From Vicia villosa (Eukaryota; Streptophyta; Magnoliopsida; Fabales; Fabaceae), in the NCBI RefSeq assembly GCF_029867415.1, contig NW_026705301.1:62001-126000 (forward strand): 64,000 nucleotides of DNA. Direction: 5' to 3'. The notes under the pieces are model-generated. The model did not search any database and was not told the DNA's origin. It saw only the letters and a program-made list of their open reading frames with translations. The position numbers were made by a program, and so were the translations under genes. Below are positions 35,143-46,720 of this stretch, one piece after another (positions within the stretch are counted from its first letter, which is position 1; each line of letters opens with the position of its first letter).

Positions 35143-37084
35143 AATTAAATAGTATTAGTATAAGATTTTTTTAAGAATTTCGAGTTAGAGATGAATATTT
35201 AGATTATTTGGTCAATTTAAGTTATTTTCAATCCCGTTAGAGTTGTTAATAGGGTTTTCAGAGTTGTTTTGAGTTATTAAGGATCATACTTTTAATTATT
35301 TTGCGTAACTCTGACATGTTTAGAGTTGTCAGTTTATGATGTCGGTGTTTACATTCTCGTTAAAACTTTACAAATTCATAACGTTCAAATTGTGAATCCG
35401 TTTTGAGTACCGTTCAAAGCGTTAGAAAGCTAGCGTGACATTCTTTTCAATAAAAATAGTTTTGTCGGCAGTAGGTGATATTAATTGATGATTAATAGTT
35501 GTATTAATTGCATTGAGCCGATTTGATTGGATTATGTTCGGACTTGGATCGATTATTCGGTTTATCGGTAAATTGCGGTATTTTGTGAAATGGACCGAAT
35601 TTGTATTTTGGCTTGAATATTTATATTGAGAATAAAATATTGCTATGCCAATTATGTTGTTTTGAGAGTGTTCTCTATGGGTAGTCGTATGGCGTGAATC
35701 CTAGTGATTAGATGATGTTTGTGAAAGCGTGTATTCATTTATATTTTGACAATCGCGGATTAACATGAGATAGTATGATACTAGTGTTAATTGGAATTTA
35801 TGTTCGTATTTGATAATTGGCCTATATATGTGAATAGTATATTTGTTATGAATGTGTATATGTACAAATGGTGGATAATCCATAGAGTTGAATTATCGTG
35901 ATATGCATAATGTTAAGATGGTAGAGATGATCTTAATTGCATATGTGTTGGTGATGATTGTACATACATTTATAGCATAGTTTGCCTTGAGATAGGGGTG
36001 GTTTGCTTTGAAATAGAAGCAATGGCTTGATCCATAGATGGATATAGAAGCGGTAAGCTACATGTTTATGTTTGGTGGGCTTTGATCTTGTCCGAATCGG
36101 AAGCGTGGCTTGGATTCTAGATATTGAATCGGAAAGCGGTGAAAAATTGAGTTCACATTTGGTACCACATGCATAGAGTCACATGTCTTGCATTGAGTCA
36201 CATTGGTGTTATGTGATGTTTGAATATATGCAATTATGTGATTGTTATGTGTGTATGAGATGTGATAATTGAATTTGGTGATGTTGATACATGATTTGGT
36301 GATAAATGTGATTATCTGATAATGATGGTTTATGTGCATATTTGGAATAATAGCATTGGATTCTTTTGAATATTAAACCATTGAGTTTGTGGCATACTTG
36401 AACATGTGAAATATATTGGATAATGCTATTTACATAATTATGCGAAGTGTGATGAATTCCTATGATTGTTAATTAAATCATTGTACTTTATTATACTTTC
36501 TTCATAATGATTTGAATTCTCACCCTTCTGTTTGAATGTTACCCTTTGTTGGTAACGTGCAGGTTCAAACGCTTAGTAGCTTGTGCGAGGTTTAACCAGA
36601 GAGCGATTGAGTTTGTTGGTTGTGTGATTAGGTAGTGAGTCAATGCTCTGGTCATGTAACACTAGGTTGGGATTAGTAGTATTGAAGTCATGATTTGTTT
36701 TGGATATGTATTATGATATTATCTTGTGAACATGTATGTTTTGTTATTTGTTGTTGAGAGGCCATACTGCCGAATATCTTGGATGTGACGTTATATTATC
36801 TTGTGGATTATTATTGAGATATGATTATGGTATGGGACATGATCATTTATGAAATACATGAGTATTTATTATTTCCTCTGTGAATGCATATTCTCGATGA
36901 ATTATGACAAGTGAAAGGTGTTACCTTGATGACCAGGTGTAATTGTATATTTGATGATGAATGATGTTGGTTTTTGAAAGCTTTTAGTTTTTGGAAACAT
37001 CGATGTGACGCCCTTTGTTTATATGCATACTTATTTACTCTGATTATATGTTAAATATTTGGGGTATTATAAAGGGGTGTTACA
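32548..37084 (-). repeat. Large solo LTR (TGTAACACCCC family) inside a copia LTR
   Basis: On the minus strand it reads TGTAACACCCC at 37084 down to TGTAACG (plus) at 32548. Flanks are ATAAT (32543-32547) and ATAAC (37085-37089), four of five matching. It contains the MULE-type MITE at 33528-34947; without that it is about 3.1 kb. Shared words with 13966-16569 ('ctcacccttctgtttgaatg') show the same family in inverted orientation. No internal sequence remains, which fits LTR-LTR recombination. Confidence 0.7.
33528..34947. mobile_element. Mutator-like MITE with long terminal inverted repeats
   Basis: A perfect 9-base target duplication AAAAATTTA lies at 33519-33527 and 34948-34956. The ends are GGGTTAAATATG and its complement, and the inverted repeats extend over about 200 bases ('tggtccctgccgtcaac' against 'gttgacggcagggacca'; 'gccacgtgg' against 'ccacgtgg'). 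No transposase is present in the 1,420 bases. The 9-base duplication and long repeats define a MULE-type element, and 'TTAAATATG...GGTCC' ends are familiar from legume genomes. The short open frame at 33932-34201 has no motif. Confidence 0.85.
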
Positions 37085-37464
37085 ATAACGACTTGTCAGA
37101 AACTCCTTCATTCTTGAGCTTTGAATGGCTTTAGGTTGTGATCATTCAGAGTCTGGGTCTTAGCTTATGATCATGCAGACTCTGAGTCTTAAGAGGTTGA
37201 TTGAGCGGAGTCTGGGTTCTTCAAGTTTTGAACCATTAGAGGATGACTTCTTCAGAGGCTGACTCTTAAGACTCAGATAATTAGAATCTGCATCTTTAAG
37301 CTTCTCTTTGAATGTTTAGTGCAATATCAAAACTCACTTTTAATTAGTATATTAATCTTTGTACCCGTAGACTTGAACACACATTAGTCTATCCAGTTGT
37401 TCTTTAAATACTTTGTTATCATCAAAACCTTAGGGATATGGTAAGAACCAATTTTGTTCCAACA

Positions 37465-37748
37465 ATATGCGTATTAATGGATGCGACACGCTCGTAAGGG
37501 TCACTATGACCGTCGAACTCCGCCAAGGATGAAGGTTTAAAGCCTTCGGGAACAGATGTTTCCCATTTTTCATCTAAAAATAGAGTTGCCTCTTCTGGGA
37601 ATTATTGTACGTTGAGGACATTATCCTCTAGGCTCATATTTTGACGATACAATTTGTCCATGATAGCACACATCTCCATTATAGTGTTGGGATCACTATT
37701 ACCTCTAGTATCCTCTTATGTGGGGGATTGTGCCCTCTTATCAACCAT
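37465..37748 (-). pseudogene. Ty3/gypsy gag N-terminal fragment
   Basis: From the ATG at 37748 the minus frame reads MVDKRAQSP, passes two in-frame stops, and ends 'FKPSSLAEFDGHSDPYERVA', the start of a retrotransposon Gag domain in many legume gypsy polyproteins. It breaks exactly where the copia LTR begins (37464), so this gag was the target of the SIRE-like copia insertion. The rest of the gag was not found on the far side. Confidence 0.6.
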
Positions 37749-39194
37749 GATTGGGGTCAGTTAAGGCTAAGGGTGAAGTTTTTGATGAGTGTCGAAGTGA
37801 TGATGATAATGGAAGGTGTGACCTAAGTTAGTTAAGCAGTCCCACGGTGGGCACCACTGTATTTGTCAAAAAGTACTTATGCATGGCCTCCATATGCATG
37901 TAGGGGGTGGCCAAAGGTTTTAAGTAATTTCAGTGGTTTTGGGCAAGCTCACGATTTGTGAGGAACCATGTTATGAGATGATTCTAGGTGCTGAGAGAGC
38001 TAACTCACATGAGGTGATAAACTTTGTATCCTTGGAGTATTTCGCATGTATTCTGAGTTGTCACCCTCAACCCTAGAATTGAGGTATTTATAGGGAATTT
38101 TGGGCCTGGATTTATAAATCCCCGAGATGTAGTAACTGTTCCACTTTAATTGGGAAAATTGTTCACTACCTATTTCTTAGGGAATCATGATCAATATCTC
38201 ATATAGATGCGGTTATAGGTTATGCACATGTAACCCCCAATTTTATATTTAGGGGTGGTGTAGCCAACAAAGTAGGGTTATATTTGTACTTCATAATTTA
38301 GGGAAATTGCCTTATGAGACTTGACCTCGTAACGCCTTGTCATAGGTCTTTACAAATATATTACTACAACACCTTAACTATTATACGTCTAAAAATTAAA
38401 TTAATGACTCAGTTTTAAAATTCGAAGATTCAAATCAAATGTATTAATTTGGTTTAGATTTTTCTCTATGTATAGTATATATCCAAACCAATCATAACCA
38501 ATCCAATTTAGCCTATAATAATTTAGGTATAAGTTTAAGATTCAAATCAAATAAATTAAATTGGTTTAGATTTTTCTCTATGTATGTATCCAAACCAATC
38601 AAATTTAGCCTATATTAATTTAGGTATAAGTTTTAAGTAATCGAAAATCAATTATTTGAAAAAAAATTGAAAATCCATCCTATGAAATTTAGCCTATAAT
38701 AATTGAATACACGTGTAAAAAAAATTACTATAATGTCTACAAATTTATTAATACAATCTATGTTTTCTATTCTTGGAATTATAGAAAATCTGTTTAATCC
38801 GCAATCACCTGTAACTACGCCAGCATGGAATTTCACACTATAAACTATCTTGACCGTTTAATGCTAACTTACATCAATCGCGGATTCAGATCGGACGGTC
38901 AAAACGTAGTCTTGTATGAAGTAATTAATGCGCCTGATCCAATTCCGAAAACCCTTTGCAATTTCTGTTTTCAAGCATTTATGAGTGAGACTATTCATTC
39001 ATAAATTTTTCTTGTGAAGGGAATCTTTTCTTGCAGAATCTGAGGAAATATAATCATTACCAAAATCAACAACTTTTCTTCACACACACACTACTAGTAC
39101 TAGTACACACCACATTGTTCCTCCGAGAATTTCGATATAATCAATAAGGGCTTTTTTCTGAAAATTGTATTCACAAAACAACAACAGTACGAGG
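37749..39194. other. Intergenic region upstream of the RRM gene
   Basis: 37750-38400 is probably gypsy leader or LTR sequence upstream of the gag fragment ('cttatttataggg'-type words near 38085). 38427-38704 holds the 112-base duplication listed separately. The stretch 38830-39194 is the likely promoter and 5' UTR of the RRM gene: TATAAACTA occurs at about 38840, and a CACACACAC-rich leader precedes the ATG. Confidence 0.4.
38427..38704. repeat. 112-base tandem duplication with a third partial copy
   Basis: GATTCAAATCAAAT begins at 38427 and 38539, and both copies continue through TTGGTTTAGATTTTTCTCT, 'tatccaaaccaatca' and 'tttaggtataagttt'. A third partial match, AAATTTAGCCTATAATAATT, lies at about 38684-38704. 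It ends about 490 bases before the RRM start codon. Confidence 0.7.
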
Positions 39195-40329
39195 ATGAGT
39201 CCAAACGTTGTTGTTCCGAAACAACATAGTAAGATTTTTGTGGGGGGATTGGCTTGGAAAACCCAAACAGACACACTGAAAAGCTATTTTGATCAGTTCG
39301 GTGAGATTCTTGAAGCTGTTGTCATCATTGACAGAACCACCGGAAAATCAAAAGGATATGGCTTTGTAATTTTCTCTTAATCTCTTTCTTTATATTCTAA
39401 TTCCAGTTTAGTATCTTTTGTTAGTGATTTTTTTTGTTTGTTTATTGTGTTAGGTTACTTTCAAGGATCCAAATTCTGCTATAATAGCTTGCCAGAATCC
39501 TAATCCTGTCATTGATGGAAGAAGAACTAACTGTAATCTTGCATTGCCAAAATCTAATCCATCATCATCAACATCAACAGGTGATCGTTGTTTTATAATT
39601 ATAAAATTTCTTGATCATTGTTTTGTTGTAATTCTAATTTAATTTTATGTTTTCGCCTTTTCTTAGGAAGGCGGAATCTCAATAGTCCTTCATGGAACTA
39701 TGCACCATTACAATTTTCAAGCTCCTATAATTATTACAATCAACATCTATCTCAATATGCATATCCTTATCCAGTTTATAGGTACACAATTTAATAGCAT
39801 ACATAGACACTTCAGATTGAAAACGTGTCTGGCCGTCAATGTGTCTGAATTGTCTGACTGCTGACACACATTTAATTACGTTGAATCATTTTATTTTCAG
39901 GTACTCTTACCCTGGATATTTTCGCCCACACAACATTTATGACATGGTTAGTTTAACAAGTAATTCATTTTCTTTGTTATCAGCTTTAGATTCATGAATC
40001 TAAATTGTTTTGTTCTATGTGTAGAACTATCCTAATGTATATGGTGGACCACAATTTCCAGTTCCTTTGTATCCACCATATTACCAACCATTTTATGGGC
40101 ACAATAAGCATTTAGTTCCGACATCATATGTGAAAAAGACTCAATTCCCTGGACCTATTACTAGCACTGGTTGGTATTATTATGATTTTGTTTTGACAAA
40201 ATTTCTTGAATCATAACCGATTTATAAGTTTGTTTTGCATTGGATTGAATTGAAACAGGAGCTGTCACAGAAATAGTAGCTGCAACAAGAGTGGTGGAAT
40301 CTCCCAAAGATCAAACATCTTCAAATTAA
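39195..40329 (+). CDS. Single-RRM RNA-binding protein (plant RBM24/ARP1-like)
   Basis: Six exons, 39195-39365, 39454-39580, 39667-39781, 39901-39946, 40025-40169 and 40259-40329, join at GT-AG sites into 224 codons with matching phases. One RRM spans about residues 11-88: RNP2 is IFVGGL (14-19) and RNP1 is KGYGFVTF (53-60), with exon 1 ending inside RNP1. The rest is a Tyr/Pro/Asn-rich low-complexity tail ('[20 protein letters not shown]') ending in an Ala/Val/Glu segment. This layout fits the plant group that includes Arabidopsis ARP1 and RBM24-like proteins, which bind mRNA; the specific target is unknown. AATAAA occurs at 40388-40393 and 40484-40489 as candidate polyadenylation signals. 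Intact by every check possible here. Confidence 0.9.
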
Positions 40330-41070
40330 ATAAGAGTTTCCATCAATTGACTAGAAGAAATCAAGCAAAAAGAAAATGAGAATGTTTAATAAAGTGTAAA
40401 GTTTGGAGAAAATGTTTTATGATTTGATTTAGCAATCTAACTATAGATAGCAAGAACATATTGAATGTGATTTTAGATAATGAAATAAATAAGAATTTCT
40501 TCGTTTTCTTGAAAATTTTATTGTGTGAATTATAATGCATGTTACACATTTGTAGTTATTCTTGTTTATCTTTTCTTGCTACGCTAGCTATTATTATAGT
40601 TTTAAAGATAGGCATTGATAACTTCTAATTGACAAATTGTGTGTGTGTTTTTTTTTTAATTTTATAAAAGAACGTGTTGAAAATCTTTCACCTTACCGTG
40701 TATGTTATTGCACAATCTTAAAGTACTATAAATATGTACCAAGAAAATATATTTTATTGATACGTTAATGATTTGTATATTATGTCAATTAATTGATATT
40801 AATTATCATAATTAATACGATGTCGACGAGATTGACTACCTTTTATGACTTTCTACATAATTAAGTTGTACAAAAGATCGTAGAAAAAGTTACTCCTATG
40901 TAATAAGGAAAATAAACGTGTAAATTGGATCAATTTTATTACGATAGGATTTGTGTACTACGGATAATTTTAGAATTTTCTCACAGGCTAAATTTCCTTT
41001 CATGTATAAGTATAAATTAATATATAATTTTTACTAAAAACAATTAATACCAGTACATATGATCATATAT
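40330..41070. other. 3' UTR of the RRM gene and AT-rich spacer
   Basis: The first 160 bases are probably the 3' UTR. The remainder is A/T-rich and no gene is seen. Confidence 0.4.
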
Positions 41071-41176
41071 TATAATTTCTCTTCCTTAATTTATTGCACA
41101 ATTCTCTCTAAAATGTTTTTTTATTATAATTTCTCTTCCTTAATTTATTGCACAATTCTCTCTAAAATGTTTTTTT
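41071..41176. repeat. 54-base tandem duplication next to a LINE insertion
   Basis: TATAATTTCTCTTCC ... CTCTCTAAAATGTTTTTTT occurs twice at exact 54-base spacing (41071 and 41125). The second copy ends in the LINE's target duplication and the start of its T-run. Confidence 0.85.
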
Positions 41177-42275
41177 TCTTAAGCAAGAGATATATTGAAG
41201 GGAGAACTAAGAGATATAATTTTGTGTAAAAATAGTTAAAACAACAATTGAATTGAGTAATATTGTCATATGAAGACCACCTCCAAACCAAAAACTTAAT
41301 GCTCCAATTCCTTGTCAACCATATTATCCAAGTCGTGGCTAACCAAAACACCCCCAATTTGCCGCTTTTAATCTTTTTAACACGGCTCAACGAATGCCAT
41401 TCCACAAAAAACGGGATACACTCTTCCTCCGTCCAACCTGAAAAACCCACCCACGAAGCAATTTCTTTCCAAACCAACTTTATCACTATGCATTTAGAAA
41501 ACATATGATCCGCCTCTTCCACGTGAGAATCACAAAAAACACAATTTAAATTCGCATGAGTAAAAGTAATACCTCTATACACCAATAAATTTTTAGTGGG
41601 TAACCTATTCACAAAAAGCCTCCATCCAAACGCTTTTATCTTGAAAGGAACTTCCGCTTTCCAAATCAAATTGAAAGCCTCTTCACACTTAATCGGAGGA
41701 CCAAAAGGAATACGCCTAGAAGCATAAAAAGAATAACAAGAAGAAACCGTATATCCTTTCTCCAAATCCAACAACCAAAACGCATAGTCCTTCGAATCAT
41801 TCAAGCTACCGAAATTATCTAAAGTAACCTTCAAAACCGAATAAGAATTAAAAAAAATCGCCTCCCTTCCAACAACCGAAATACCAAGATCTCCCCACTT
41901 CCAATTCCCATCACACCACCCTCCCATAACCGCTACCAAAACCTTTTTTAAAGAAGATGCCAAAAAAAGTTCCGGAAAAACCTCCCTTAAAATACAATTA
42001 TTCCACCAACAAGATTCCCAAAAAGGGGAATTAAAACCATTTCCCACCATGAATTTACAATTCGAAACAATGGGATCAATATTTAAAGGATTAGAAGAAA
42101 CAATATTAACCTTTAAAATATCTCTCCACCAAAAAGAAGAAGATGCAAGCTTGAAAGAATCTCCATTGCAAATAATTTGCATACACAAATCACCATATCG
42201 GGCCTTTAACACATCTATCCATAAAGACTTATGACCTTGCACTATCCTCCACCTCCACTTGTTCAAAAGAGCCAA
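41145..42275 (-). pseudogene. LINE C-terminal zf-RVT coding remnant
   Basis: An open stretch of the LINE above, reading from 'ALLNKWRWRIVQG' through 'WTEEECIPFFVEWHSL' to 'ATTWIIWLTRNWSIKF', the usual C-terminus of plant LINE polyproteins. It lies in a different frame from the RT part at 42910-42344. The last codons run through the poly(A)-derived T-run and target sequence. Confidence 0.75.
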
Positions 42276-43014
42276 ATTAAATTCGGCAATATTTTTTTAT
42301 CCCTAAATCGCCTTTCGCTTGAGGAAGGGTCACTCCTTTCCAACTAACCCAATGGTTTTTCCTCCCCTCCTCCCCATAAAAAATTGCTTTGCATCTTCGT
42401 TAACACTTTTACAACTCTAGCCGGCATCTTGTAGAAAGACATAGTGAAAATTGCTAGAGAGCTCAAAATTGACTTCAAAAGAGTAATCCTTCCTCCAAGA
42501 TTAAGAAATCTATTCTTCCATCCCATCAATCTCTTTTTCATTTTCTCCATTAAAGGTGTCCAAGTAGCTTCCTTCCTAGGATTGCTATCAATAGGAATTC
42601 CAAGAAAAAGAAAATTGCTATTTTCAATCTTACAAGAAAGATAATAAGCCGCGACTTCCAAAAAAAGAGGAGAAATATTTATACCGATCAATTTGCTTTT
42701 ATGAAAGTTTATGCCGAGACCCGAAACAAGCTCAAAAGATCTCAAAACAATCTTTAAGGCCTTAACATGTTTCCAAGACCCCTTTCCAACCAACAAAGTG
42801 TCATCCACAAATTGAAGTATATCCACCCCACACCTTCTTTTAATATCAAAATACTCAAATTCACCAATCTCAATAGATTTTCTAACAAGTCTCGCAAGAG
42901 CCTCCGCCACTAAAACAAAAAGAAAAGGTGATAGAGGATCTCCTTGTCTTAAGCCTTTATTGATAACAAATTCCTTTGTTGGACTACCGCTAAAATATCT
43001 GTATAGTTTTTCTT
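41170..43014 (-). mobile_element. 5'-truncated L1-type LINE
   Basis: In minus orientation the element starts within the reverse transcriptase ('GLRQGDPLSPFLF', about 42960) and carries the active-site block 'ILQFVDDTLLVG' (about 42815), the block with 'FLFLGIPI', a frameshift and stops at about 42340-42280, then the C-terminal zinc-binding RVT domain ('VPFKIKAFGWRLFVNRLPT', 'C-V-F-C ... E-E-A-D-H-M-F-S-K-C'). It ends in a poly(A), seen as a T-run at 41170-41177. The flanking repeats ACAATTCTCTCTAAAATG (41152-41169) and ACAATTCTCTCTAATG (43015-43030) differ by a two-base indel and mark target-primed insertion. Endonuclease and most of RT are absent, so it arrived dead. Confidence 0.85.
42344..42998 (-). 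pseudogene. LINE reverse transcriptase remnant
   Basis: The frame is open from 42910 and extends upstream to about 42998 with 'GLRQGDPLSPFLFVL'. It contains F-V-D-D, where most relatives have F-A-D-D, followed by 'GLGINFHKSKLIGINI' and 'KKRLMGWKNRFLNLGGRITLLKS'. It ends at a stop near 'FLWGGGEEKPLG'. Confidence 0.75.
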
Positions 43015-43030
43015 ACAATTCTCTCTAATG

Positions 43031-43505
43031 TTTTTAAATTTTTATTTTGACATAAAACAATGTTAACGTAAATCATTTTAAATTAATATTAGTTAAAATT
43101 CTACAATTAAAAACTTTACGCATGCATTTTTAATCCTTGCTATTTTCTAAAATTTTGAAAATTGATTAATTACCTTTTAATTTTTAAATTTTTGATAATT
43201 TTTTTCATACATGTGTAGAATACTATAAAATATTTATTTACTAAACTTCAGAATTTTTTAAAATGAGAAGATTTAAATATGAATTTTTAAAATTTCAAAA
43301 GATAATGATAATAGTAATGAAAATTTTTTAAAACATTCTCAAAATGTATAAAATAATTATTTAAAAATACACATTAGTTTAGCAGCAGAGACTAAAACTA
43401 TGTGCATAATAATTTTGCAGGGACCAAAACATGTTATTTTTTTATAGGGACCAAAAACAAAATTTAGTAATTTTATAGAGAAAAAAATTACTTAACTCTT
43501 TAATA

Positions 43506-43507
<2 letters not shown>
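43031..43507. other. AT-rich spacer
   Basis: No gene seen. The words 'gcagggaccaaaacatg' and 'atagggaccaaaaacaaa' (about 43420-43460) resemble the end of a MULE-type MITE of the kind found at 33528-34947, but no second end is visible. Confidence 0.3.

Positions 43508-43578
<71 letters not shown>
43508..43578. repeat. (TA)n microsatellite
   Basis: An unbroken TA run of about 70 bases. Confidence 0.95.
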
Positions 43579-43582
<4 letters not shown>

Positions 43583-43619
43583 GGAGAAAACAACTTTTTA
43601 GAAAGGGCCTAACTACTTC

Positions 43620-46600
43620 AAATGTGAAGAAGAACATAAGTTGTCAGTCTTAGAGATAAATCACTAGGAAGGTCAGTCTCAAGAAGAGTTGAATAAGTAG
43701 AGGCTACATATAACATGTTGTCCATAGAGTGATGTCGCCACCACTTGTCTAAATCATGTGAGACGATAACCTCTCAAATAGATGACAACAAATTAAAGAC
43801 CATCTTGTACTGATAAACAAAAAAAAATCCATTCCACTTAAAATTCCAAGTCAAAACCTGATTCACACAGATTCCAACCTGACTAATAGACCAATCTTGT
43901 TTATCAGAGATATTGATGTTGAATCCCGCTATCTTTCTAAGACTATCATCAAACTCATCAGAAGAATTGCCAACTTTAAAATAAAGGAAGGACACACCTT
44001 TTAACCTAGTAGACAGCAAACGAAAGCCAACATATTTACCCTATAAGGAGGAAGAAATAGCGCAAACACCATATATGGTAGATAAAATATCATATCAAAG
44101 ACCAAATGTACTCAAGATAAGCCATCAACTCCATTTATCTAATAGAGTCAAAATGACCAAATAGAGATCCTAGACGTTAAGACCACCAAAATTCTTTGTC
44201 TTACAGACATCAGACCACTTAATATATAAGATCTTAGAAACATCTTTGAACATACCCTGTAGGAACCTCCTTTGAACCGTAATAATCCTGTTCTAAACCT
44301 TGACACACATTTTAAGAAAAGACAAGGTGAATATAATGATAACATCCAAAACAGAGTTAAGTAAGATCATGCACCCTCATAGGCTAACATAGTGATGTCT
44401 TCACAATTTCAACCGAATAGAAATCATGTTAACTAGTGGTTCTCACATAGACTCCAATCGAGGGGTTAGCCCTTACCAGTCGCCATATGTACTTGAAGGA
44501 AGAGGTCTCTTGCTTACAATGGAGAAAGTCACCACATAAATCCAAAAAACTAGGATCCATATTAATCCTTATGAAATCGTTATTTAAAAAATTAACACGA
44601 ACACCTAAAACCAGTTCAAAATCCATATGAATGGGCATAATAGATCACAAGTTATCTAGAAAAGCACCCATTAGGATAATCGTATCGTCCATATACTACT
44701 TATGGGAGATTCATAAATGCAAAAGGATGACTCTTAACTCAGAGAAAAGATCGAGGTCCACAACCCTGGTAAACAAACCACTAAGGCCTTCAGCTACAAG
44801 CAAGAATAGGAGCCGTGCCAAGGGGCCGCCTTACTTTAAACCCCTTTAGATACTGATTTTTTGGGTCACACAAACATTTATAAACACCACATGATTACCA
44901 TAAAACACAAAAGCATATATTCAAGATCTCCACTTAGTATTAAAACCAAATCTAATGAGCATATGATCTGTAAAGCTCCACCTAGCTGAATCGTACACGT
45001 TTTCAAAACACACCTTAAAATTAGGCAAGGTTTTCAGGTTTTCTTTTCCAGATCCATTAAAAGCCTACCTTTAAGAAAGGTCAGTTGATTAGAGAAAATG
45101 AGGGTGTCCATAACCTCATAAATCTTAATTATCAACACTTTGTTATAAATCTTATAGAGAGATCCTATCAAATAAATAAGTTGAAAATCACCCAATTGGG
45201 AAGGGGATTCGACTTTAGGGATCAAGGTAAAAAAAATAGGAGGAGAAACTATGGGATAGTGTTGTGAAACAATAAAACTATTTAAAAATATTCCACACGA
45301 GTAATAAAATGTAGTATATGGAAACGACACTCGATTCATATCGCAAGGACTCTAAGTTAGATTAACCAACCAAATGAAATGAATGGGGGTTTAAGCTTTC
45401 AGATTCTTGAATCCTAAGTAAATAAATTGAAAACAGATATGATGAATGCGTTAATCTTCTAGTTCGGTTGGTTAATCTAACTTAAAGTCCCTGTGATACA
45501 ACTTGAGTGTCAATTTCATATACTATGTTTTATTACTTGTTTTTTACCCGTGTGCAACAACGAATCAAATTGGCACTGTTGTCAGAGACTCTTTATTGAT
45601 TTAAGACAATATTAATTCGACTCTAAAAAGATGCCAAAACCTACTTAAAAAGAGAAGTTAGAACCATCTGAATCAAGTATCTTATTACCATCACAATGGG
45701 AAATTGTCTGATCTATCTTAGAGAGCAAAAAATGGGTAGTTAGAGTAGAACTATCCTCCTCAAATAAAGTACATAAAGTTACCATGTCCAATTGAGGACG
45801 ATCAGCAAGAGGTTCCTTATAGTGACTAGAGAAGAAAATGACCACCTCATGACAGATTTCTAAATCCTCTTCTACCCAACCATCACCCCCCTTAAAAGCT
45901 AGTATCACATTTCTTCTATTTCTTCTCTTCATACAATAACGAAAGAAACTCGTGTTAGAACCTCCATTCTTAAGCTACTTGGAATTACTCCTTTAAACAA
46001 TATTGACAATCTTTGTTTCTTAACAAGGAACAAAGATCCATAATGGCCCTCAACCTAGCCAACACCTCCTCTACCGAACGAGCACTTAGATCAATGTGAG
46101 AATCCGGAAATATCACTACCTCTCTCATGGAGTTGATCTTGGAGTCAAATTTTCCAAGCACGTTTTTATTCTAGAATTTTAGAGAAAATTTGAGAGATTT
46201 AAGCTTCTTATTCAAAATAAAATCTTTCCAACTAGAGGAAATAAAGTCATTCTAGCTAGGAAATACTACCTCAGCAAAATCACAATGATCAAGCCGGTGA
46301 TTATTGAATAAAAAAGGCTTGTGACCCCATAACTGATGGGAATAGCTAAGGATTAATGGATAGTGGTCGGAAACATACCTAGGATATTCCTATTGAGAAA
46401 CAACACCTCACAAATCCAATCAACCATCAGTAACAAGAATCATATTCAACCTACTAGTTGGCTCTCCATTAGGTTAGAACCAAACAAAATTCCTATATAA
46501 TAGGAGAAGAACTATCAAATTGATCTAAGGGATGAAACTACTAAAGTTAGAATAATTTGCATTGCCACCTCCCAGTTCCTCATATTCAAAGAACAAGCAT

Positions 46601-46720
46601 AAAAGAAGAGTTATGAGAGAGAATTTTTTTTTAGAATCTTGCAACCGACTAATACAAGAGAATTAATCTCATTGTCCACCAATAAGAACCATGTTTAATG
46701 TCAGAACAAAGTTTTATATG
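43620..46720 (-). pseudogene. Second, heavily decayed L1-type LINE
   Basis: Minus-strand pieces in collinear order: an endonuclease C-terminus with 'SDHYPLILSYSHQLWG' (about 46370-46320), a linker with 'VVIFFSSHYKEP' (about 45860-45810), the RT start with 'FFTLIPKVESPSQLGDF' and 'NQLTFLKGRLLMD' (about 45250-45050), RT middle with 'FELVLGVRVNFLNNDF' (about 44620-44570), and a C-terminal piece at 44019-43774. Frameshifts and stops throughout show it is old. A fold-back element lies at 45293-45554 between the linker and RT. Confidence 0.7.
45293..45554. repeat. Fold-back (inverted-repeat) element in the decayed LINE
   Basis: The left arm 45293-45372 (CCACACGAGTAATAAAATG ... AGATTAACCAACC) pairs with the right arm 45466-45554 (GGTTGGTTAATCTAAC ... 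TTTTATTACTTG ... CGTGTG) at about 80% by eye, around a loop of about 93 bases. No coding sequence. It resembles a MITE; a target duplication was not resolved. Confidence 0.6.

Larger units (their letters stand above)
31743..37464 (-). repeat. 5' LTR of the host SIRE-like copia, split by a large LTR
   Basis: On the minus strand it starts TGTTGGAACAAAATTGG at 37464 and ends CACACCTTCA at 31743. It is followed by a tRNA-Met-type site TGACATCAGAGC (31740-31729) and then by the gag ATG. Without the inserted LTR (4,537 bases plus a 5-base duplication) it is about 1.18 kb, similar to the copia LTR at 50142-51363. The 3' LTR of this element was not found. Confidence 0.7.
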
